From Paraburkholderia oxyphila NBRC 105797 (GTDB taxonomy: Bacteria; Pseudomonadota; Gammaproteobacteria; Burkholderiales; Burkholderiaceae): DNA of 47,989 nucleotides. The translations under genes were made by a program, and so were the position numbers. Below the pieces are notes generated by a model. The model had not been told where the DNA came from, made no database searches, and saw only the letters and a program-made list of their open reading frames with translations. Positions 42,507-47,989 of the stretch are shown in pieces; within the stretch, counting starts at the first letter, position 1, and each line of letters begins with the position of its first letter. The stretch is from assembly GCF_000685075.1 (NCBI RefSeq), contig NZ_BAYD01000078.1:1-47989 (forward strand). The letters run 5' to 3'.

Positions 42507-45339
42507 ATGGCCGAGTGCAGCGTTTGTGGTAAGCCCGCAACCTCGCAGATCACGATCACCGAAAACGGTCAACGCCGTCAGCTGATGCTGTGCAACGAGC
42601 ACTACATGGAGTTCATGACGCGCAATCAGCGCCACCTGTCGCCGCTCGAGTCCCTCTTTCACGGCGGACTGTTCGAGAGTCTGTTCGACGATATGTGGCC
42701 ACAGATGGAAAGCGGCCGCGGTAGCCGGTTTGTAGGACGCTCGCCCGGACAACCCGGCGGCGCCAATCAGGGTACAGCGGCCGGCAGCGGGCAAATGGGC
42801 GAGTCAGCGGGCGCACACCCGGGCGGCCGCACGCGCCGGCATAGCCGGGCGCGTGAAGCGGTGGACCTGCAGACGTACCTGAGCCAGAGCGGCCTGGACC
42901 GCCTGCAAGCAGCAGCGCAAGCCGCAGTCGAATATGGCAAGAACGAAGTCGATACGGAACACCTTTTGCTGGCGCTCGCCGGTAACAATGTGGTGCAGGA
43001 AATCCTGCGTGAATTCAAGCTTGATCCCGAAGAAATCAAGAAGACCATCGATCAGACCGCGCCACGTGGCACCCGCAAGGAGCCGGGCGACAACGAGCAG
43101 ATCGGCGTGTCGCCGCGCGCCAAGAGTGCGCTGGAAAATGCGTTGAAGGCGTCGCTGGAACTGGGTCACAGTTATGTCGGACCAGAGCACATCCTGATCG
43201 GGCTCGTCGAGGAAGAAGACGGTTTTGCAGGTGAATTGCTGCGCAAGCTCGGGCTCTCGCCACAAGCGATGCGTCAAAAAGCAGTCAAGGTGGTAGGCAA
43301 GGGTGCCGAAGACGGCAAGATGGACGACCGCTCCACCACGCCCACGCTCGACAAGTACGCGCGCGATCTCAGCGCGCTTGCTCGTCAAGGCAAGCTCGAC
43401 CCGGTGATCGGCCGTGACAAGGAAATCGAAACCACCATTGAAGTGCTCGCGCGGCGGCGCAAGAACAACCCGGTACTGATCGGCGAACCCGGTGTGGGCA
43501 AGACCGCTATCGTCGAAGGTCTGGCGCAGCGCATCGCTCAGGACCAGGTGCCGGAAGTATTGCGCGGCAAGCGCGTGGTCGAACTGAACATCAATAGCGT
43601 CGTGGCTGGCGCGAAGTATCGTGGCGAGTTCGAAGAGCGCGTCAAGCAGGTACTGGATGAGATCATCGAGAACCAGGACCGCCTGGTTGTATTTATCGAC
43701 GAACTGCATACGATTGTCGGCGCCGGCCAGGGCGGCGGCGAAGGCGGACTCGATATCGGCAATGTCTTTAAGCCAGCGCTCGCTCGCGGTGAGTTACACC
43801 TGGTGGGTGCGACCACATTGAACGAATACCAGAAATACATTGAAAAGGACTCGGCATTGGAGCGGCGCTTTCAGCCCGTGACGGTGCCTGAGCCTAGCGT
43901 CGAGGAAACGATCGAGATCCTGCGCGGCCTGCGCGACCGGCTCGAAGCACATCACAAGGTGAAAATTACCGAAGAGGCGATCGCTGCAGCGGCAAAGCTT
44001 TCGGACCGCTACATCGCGGCGCGCTTTTTGCCGGACAAGGCAATCGATTTGCTCGATCAGGCCGCCGCCCGCGTGCGCATTTCGTCGAATTCGCGTCCGC
44101 AGCCATTGCACGATGTCGAGGCGAGCATCCGCCGTATCAGGCAGGAACAGGACGCGGCCAGCGCTGCAAAGCAATTCGATAAGGCCAAGGAACTGGAAGG
44201 GCAACTTGTCGCGGAACAAAAACGCCTGCATGAAGCCACCGAAACATGGAAGAAGGAGCGCGGCACCAGCTCGCAGGAAGTGACGGCGGAAGACATTGCA
44301 CAGATCGTTTCGTCGCTCACGGGCGTACCGTTGTCTGAACTCACGGCCGAGGACCGTGAAAAGCTTTTGCGACTGGAAGACCATCTGAAGGAACGCGTGG
44401 TCGGACAGGATGAAGCCGTGTCCGCAGTCGCCAAAGCGGTGCGGCTTTCGCGTGCCGGTTTGACAGAGGCCGGCAAGCCGACTGCGAGCTTCCTCTTTCT
44501 TGGGCCTACGGGTGTGGGTAAAACCGAACTCGCGAAGGCGCTAGCCGCTTCGGTGTTCGGCGACGAGAACGCGTTGGTGCGCATCGACATGAGCGAGTAT
44601 TCCGAGCGTCATACCGTGGCGCGGCTGGTTGGCGCGCCGCCCGGATACGTCGGCTACGAGGAAGGGGCAACTCACCGAGCGTGTGCGGCGCAGACCATAT
44701 TGCGTGGTGTTGCTCGACGAAATCGAAAAGGCGAACTCGGAGGTGCACAACCTCCTGCTACAACTGTTCGACGAAGGGCGGCTCACCGACGGCAAGGGAC
44801 GTCTGGTCGATTTCACCAACACGATCATCATCGCCACCAGCAATATCGGCTCACAGCTGATCCAGGACAACATGAAGGCTGATTCCAAGCAGCTTGGATA
44901 CCCTGAACTGCGCGACCGGTTGATGGAAATGCTGCGGCATCACTTCAAACCCGAATTCCTGAACCGGGTCGATGAAGTCGTCGTGTTCCATGCGCTCGGC
45001 AAGGAGCAGATTCGCAGTATCGTCGATCTGCAACTTGCGCGCGTAGCGCGTACGGCGCTGGTTCAACACATCGATCTGTCATTCGACGACGCTTTGCGCG
45101 ATCATCTTGCGCAGATCGGCTATGACCCGGATTTCGGTGCGCGGATGCTCAAACGCAAGATCCGTCTTGAGGTGGAATCGCAACTTGCTGATGCGCTGTT
45201 GCGAGGCGACGTGCGCGATGGCGACAAGGTCACAATGACCTACGATTCAGGTACACGCTCTGTGCGTGTGGAGAAAGGAGCCTCGCCCACCGAAGCGCCC
45301 AGCGACGCGTCAGCGCAGGGAACACCGGCACATGCATGA
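42507..45339 (+). pseudogene. clpK: ClpK/ClpG-type AAA+ disaggregase, frameshifted
   Basis: This is a two-AAA-domain Clp/Hsp100 disaggregase with the ClpK-type N-terminal zinc finger (Cys4, Cys7, Cys29, His32 in 'CSVCGK...LCNEHY'). A Clp-N domain (about 110-255), NBD1 (Walker A GEPGVGKT near 326, 'VVFIDELHT'), a short middle region and NBD2 (GPTGVGKT near 667) follow. At 44664-44667 (GGGG after GAGGAA) the frame breaks just after the pore loop 'GYVGYEEG': two bases are missing compared with the expected EEGGQLTER. The rest ('CVVLLDEIEKA', 'GYDPDFGARMLKR') continues in another frame to 45339. Repaired, it would be 944 aa, as in ClpK. AAGGAG precedes the ATG at 42507. Without repair, a 791-aa product with a scrambled tail results. 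Confidence 0.85.
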
Positions 45340-45387
45340 GCCCTGGAGAACGCGCGACGCCGCCCGCCCGTGCGGGGAGCGTCGCCC

Positions 45388-45660
45388 TCACGATTCAAGC
45401 TCACCTGCCACGATCTCGTCGCGATAGCACCAGATCCACGTTTCGCCGGGTTCGATTGAGCGTACCAGTGGATGACCGGTCGCGTGAAAATGCCTGCTTG
45501 CATGCCGGTTGGGAGACGAATCGCAGCAGCCGACGTGTCCGCAAGAAAGGCAAAGCCGCAAATGTACCCACGGCTGGCCGAGCTTCACGCAGTCCTCGCA
45601 ATAGTCGATGGGCGTGTGGAGAATGCGGGCTTCGCCCAGGTGCGTGCAACCGGAGGTCAT
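45388..45660 (-). CDS. UBP-type zinc-finger protein
   Basis: A 90-aa protein forming one UBP-type (ZnF-UBP) domain: Cys5, His7, Cys21, Cys24, Cys37, Cys40, Cys45, His53 and further His residues ('CEDCVKLG', 'LRLCLSCGHVGCCDSSPNRHASRHFHATGHPL'). In eukaryotes this fold binds ubiquitin C-termini; bacterial stand-alone versions are of unknown function. A strong GAGGAG precedes the ATG. It lies 57 bp downstream of the flavoprotein gene on the same strand, so they are probably one operon. Confidence 0.9.
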   Translation of the reverse strand: MTSGCTHLGEARILHTPIDYCEDCVKLGQPWVHLRLCLSCGHVGCCDSSPNRHASRHFHATGHPLVRSIEPGETWIWCYRDEIVAGELES

Positions 45661-45717
45661 GATCGTGCTCCTCGGACAGGTATGGCAGACGCGCTGGAAT
45701 CAAGGTTGCGCTCGTGC

Positions 45718-46965
45718 TCAACTGCTATTCAGATAGCGATGCACCAGTGCCACGGCCATTGCCCCCTCACCGACTGCCGACGCCACGCGCTTGATCGATG
45801 CGTGACGCACGTCGCCCGCTGCGAATACGCCAGGCATACTCGTTTCCAGATGCAGCGGCGCGCGTTCGAGAGGCCAATTCAGGTCCGCCCGATATTCCTG
45901 CAGATCGGGTCCGGTTACGAGATAGCCGGCTTCATCGCGAACGATGCCGACCTCCTGCGCCCATTCCGTCTGCGGCACGCCGCCAATGCAGACGAATAGC
46001 CAATTCGTTCTTACCGTGCGGGACCGGGCGGTTCGCACATCGGTCAGCGTAATCTCCTGCAACACGTCACTGCCAGCGAGCGCGGCAACTTCGGTGCATG
46101 TGAGCACTTCAATGTTCGATGCCGATGTGATGCGGTCCACCAGGTACTGTGATAACGTGTCTTTGAGCGATGCGTCACGCACGAGCATATAGACGCGATT
46201 GGCGGACTGCGAAAAATGCATGGCGGCCTGGCCCGCCGAGTTGCCGCCGCCCACCACATACACGTCTTCACCATGGATCAGTACGGCCTCGCTCGCCCCG
46301 GCGCCGTAATAAAGGCCTGCGCCAAGAAAGCGCTCTTCACCTGCCAGGCCTAACGTGCGATATGCGACGCCCGTCGCGCAGATAGACGTGCGCGCCGTGA
46401 TGCGCGTGCCGTCTTCCAGATACACGATGCCCTGACCGGGCGGGAACTCCGCGTGGACGCCGGCGCGCGCCAGCAGGATTTCGGCGCCGAACCTGATGGC
46501 CTGATCGCGCGCCCGTTCAGCGAGTTCCGCGCCGCTCACGCCTTGTGGAAAGCCCAGATAGTTCTCGATCTTCGAACTGCTGCCTGCCTGTCCGCCCAGT
46601 GCCCAGCGCTCCACCAGCACGGTATGCAGTCCCTCCGATGCACCGTACACCGCGGCGCTTAATCCCGCCGGTCCGGCGCCGTAAATCGCAAGATCGTAGG
46701 CCTCACGGGATGGACTCGCAAACCAGCCGAGCTTCTCGGTGATTTGCCGGATGGTGGGACATTCCAGCCGCGTTCCGTCGTGGAAGACGCAAACCGGCAG
46801 GCGCGAATAGGAAAGGTGCTGCACATGCGCCAGTTCCTCCGCCTCCTTGTCCGCCTCCTTGTCGCTGCCCAGTTCGATCCATTCGAACGGTATATCGCAG
46901 CGATGCAGGAAGTCGCGTATCGCGTAGCCATGTGCGCTGCGCATGCGTCCATAGATCCTGACCAT
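45718..46965 (-). CDS. thioredoxin-reductase-like flavoprotein with N-terminal glutaredoxin-like domain, no redox cysteines
   Basis: A 415-aa protein. Residues 1-80 resemble a glutaredoxin fold ('VRIYGRMRSAHGYAIRDFL', 'LPVCVFHDGTRLECPTIRQITEKLG'), but the usual CxxC position reads RSAH. Residues 88-415 are a thioredoxin-reductase-like FAD/NAD(P) module: GAGPAG (96-101), 'GGQAGSSSKIENYLGFP', 'VYVVGGGNSAGQAA' (about 236-248) and 'GVFAAGDVRHASIKRVASAVGEGA'. Where thioredoxin reductases have CxxC, this reads 'YYGAGASEA' (219-227). It therefore cannot reduce thioredoxin in the usual way; it may reduce another partner directly. It is co-directional with the UBP zinc-finger gene. Confidence 0.88.
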   Translation of the reverse strand: MVRIYGRMRSAHGYAIRDFLHRCDIPFEWIELGSDKEADKEAEELAHVQHLSYSRLPVCVFHDGTRLECPTIRQITEKLGWFASPSREAYDLAIYGAGPAGLSAAVYGASEGLHTVLVERWALGGQAGSSSKIENYLGFPQGVSGAELAERARDQAIRFGAEILLARAGVHAEFPPGQGIVYLEDGTRITARTSICATGVAYRTLGLAGEERFLGAGLYYGAGASEAVLIHGEDVYVVGGGNSAGQAAMHFSQSANRVYMLVRDASLKDTLSQYLVDRITSASNIEVLTCTEVAALAGSDVLQEITLTDVRTARSRTVRTNWLFVCIGGVPQTEWAQEVGIVRDEAGYLVTGPDLQEYRADLNWPLERAPLHLETSMPGVFAAGDVRHASIKRVASAVGEGAMAVALVHRYLNSS

Positions 46966-47141
46966 GAATATCTGTCCGCCTTTGAGGACGTTCAGGAGTT
47001 ACTTTCGTTTCTCACGCTTCACAAGCAGGCGACCGCGCCAAGACAACGGCGGTTAGCCATATCTGTGCACCGTAGGCCCGTTCTGCAGCGGCGTCTTTCG
47101 CGATCCTGCGGGGCTTTGTTCGCTTTCTGCTGATGGCACCA

Positions 47142-47381
47142 TCACATCAGGTCGTGCGACTCTTCCAGCTTGCGATCGACAAAACGCGTGCCCCATTCGA
47201 TGCCGTCGCGCACCGCCTCCTCCTGCGTAAGCCATTCCGGCTGAGTCGTCCCAAGACGGAATTCGGCCACGGGGCTATCGGCATGGCGCACACTCACCTT
47301 CGCCTGCCACGCGCCGTATGCTTTCTGCTCCGGCTGTACTGCAATCTCGTAGCCTCGATGCTCAAACACGTGCGATTGCAT
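47142..47381 (-). CDS. small conserved protein
   Basis: A 79-aa protein ('FEHRGYEIAVQPEQKAYGAWQAKVSV', 'QPEWLTQEEAVRDGIEWGTRFVD') with a GGGAG site before its ATG. It looks like one of the short DUF-type proteins common in Burkholderiales, with a beta-rich first half and an amphipathic helix at the end. The function is unknown. It follows the next gene by 27 bp and probably shares its transcript. Confidence 0.65.
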   Translation of the reverse strand: MQSHVFEHRGYEIAVQPEQKAYGAWQAKVSVRHADSPVAEFRLGTTQPEWLTQEEAVRDGIEWGTRFVDRKLEESHDLM

Positions 47382-47408
47382 GAGCGGCTCCCGTTTTATA
47401 TCAAGGGG

Positions 47409-47651
47409 TCAATCTGGAAGCACGAACTCAGTGCGCATGTCTTCGATCACCTTCTGGACATGATGTGCGCAATGTGCGCCGAGGTCATTGAGCGGCACCA
47501 TGTTCCAGTTGCGGCCGGATGCGTCGGGCGGGTGCCGCTCCGGTAGCGGTATACGCACGCGCAAAGCTCCTGGCACATCAGCAGCCATGTTCGCCATGCG
47601 GTTCTGCACTTCGTCGCGAATCTGCTCAGCGGTTCGAACGATCTTCGGCAT
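47409..47651 (-). CDS. small conserved protein
   Basis: From the ATG at 47649-47651 (GGGAG upstream) the product has 80 aa ('MPKIVRTAEQIRDEVQNRM', 'VRIPLPERHPPDASGRNWNMVPLND', 'HVQKVIEDMRTEFVLPD'). The frame extends to 47720, but the internal start has the better ribosome site. I recognise no domain; helices at both ends flank a Pro-rich middle. It is the first gene of a two-gene unit with the 79-aa protein. Confidence 0.6.
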   Translation of the reverse strand: MPKIVRTAEQIRDEVQNRMANMAADVPGALRVRIPLPERHPPDASGRNWNMVPLNDLGAHCAHHVQKVIEDMRTEFVLPD

Positions 47652-47989
47652 CGGTCCGTCTCCCTCGGTCGCACGTCCCGACCATGACTGAATAGCGCAT
47701 AGTGCCTCGTGCGTAGGCATGCACCGACGATGCTTTAAGTCTAGTCGCTAATCCGGGGATGTACGGATAATCGCTCGCTTCTGCGGTCTGCATCAAGAGC
47801 CGGTGTCCGCAGTTGATGAACTGCTGGCGAGTTGACAAAAAAGGAAAATATTCGACCTGCAGGGGGCCAGGCTCGAGCCAGTCATACAGGCGCTGGTGCT
47901 CCGGTTGCCAGATAACCGCAGCACCGCAGCAAGCCAGCGCGTGTGCGAGTGGCCTCGAAGCATGCGACACGACCCGTGACGGAGTCTGC
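47652..47989. other. right edge, no assigned gene
   Basis: A minus-strand frame (47626-47970, begins MSHASRPLAHALACCGAAV) partly looks coding ('WQPEHQRLYDWLEPGPLQVEYFPFL') but overlaps the 80-aa gene and may be a remnant or continue past the window. I leave it unassigned. Confidence 0.25.

Noticed and set aside
42804..43709. 301-codon minus-strand open frame
   Set aside because: It is antisense to the well-supported ClpK N-terminal half and NBD1; high GC codon bias creates such mirrors.
44664..44667. programmed ribosomal frameshift in ClpK
   Set aside because: There is no canonical slippery heptamer or downstream stimulatory structure that I can see, and the family is not known to use frameshifting; mutation or sequencing error is simpler.
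1..47989. CRISPR array or tRNA genes
   Set aside because: No regularly spaced direct repeats and no tRNA-like cloverleaf with a CCA or T-loop consensus were noticed on either strand by eye.

Overview
The window is GC-rich, beta-proteobacterial in flavour, and most consistent with Burkholderiaceae (Paraburkholderia/Caballeronia-like), probably a secondary replicon or an accessory region of one. This rests on gene content: paired LysR regulators, IS21 elements with extra small ORFs, MocR regulators, and small proteins with the 'ETFPASDPIAV' motif. It is inferred, not proven. I see no rRNA, tRNA, CRISPR array or replication origin.

Layout. (1) 1-2.9 kb: nested mobile DNA. The right part of an IS21-family element (istA end, istB, terminal repeats) sits inside the tnpA of a Tn3-family transposon, whose resolvase and res-like region follow. 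(2) 2.9-8.0 kb: a LysR regulator divergent from a catabolic operon made of an NCS1 permease, an acyl-CoA ligase and an unusual FlK-like thioesterase/HCCA-isomerase fusion. (3) 8.0-10.0 kb: a convergent pair, a PIN-domain gene that has lost its N-terminus and a SIR2-like gene; this looks like a defence-island scrap. (4) 10.6-14.0 kb: a four-gene IS21-family element (Cys-rich ORF, istA, istB, small ORF), then a long perfect hairpin. (5) 14.2-22.2 kb: a LysR regulator divergent from a second catabolic cluster: PhyH-type dioxygenase, YdiJ-like FAD/Fe-S dehydrogenase, ACS-type MFS carrier and a ketoglutarate-semialdehyde-type dehydrogenase. (6) 22.7-25.2 kb: a complete IS66 element with a perfect 8-bp target duplication; removing it restores an open reading frame of 196 codons. 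(7) 25.7-32.8 kb: a signalling block with an EAL remnant, a GAF-PAS-PAS-GGDEF cyclase, a degenerate EAL protein and two MocR regulators. (8) 33.5-47.7 kb: a stress and envelope block with a host-attachment-type protein, Old Yellow Enzyme, DUF1269, triple-BON, AraC, MgtC, PRC-barrel, HdeD, Hsp20, a ClpK-type disaggregase carrying a frameshift, a UBP zinc finger and a thioredoxin-reductase-like flavoprotein.

How the genes work together. The two catabolic clusters each have the form 'divergent LysR + transporter + enzymes'. The 2.9-8.0 kb cluster would import an acid, activate it to a CoA thioester, then hydrolyse or isomerise the product. The 14.2-22.2 kb cluster would hydroxylate a substrate, oxidise a 2-hydroxyacid and oxidise a semialdehyde, perhaps ending at 2-oxoglutarate. 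Substrates are not determined by the sequence. HdeD-Hsp20-ClpK resembles the transmissible locus of stress tolerance, but the disaggregase reading frame is broken. Mobile elements separate most of the modules, so the region was probably assembled by repeated insertion and deletion.
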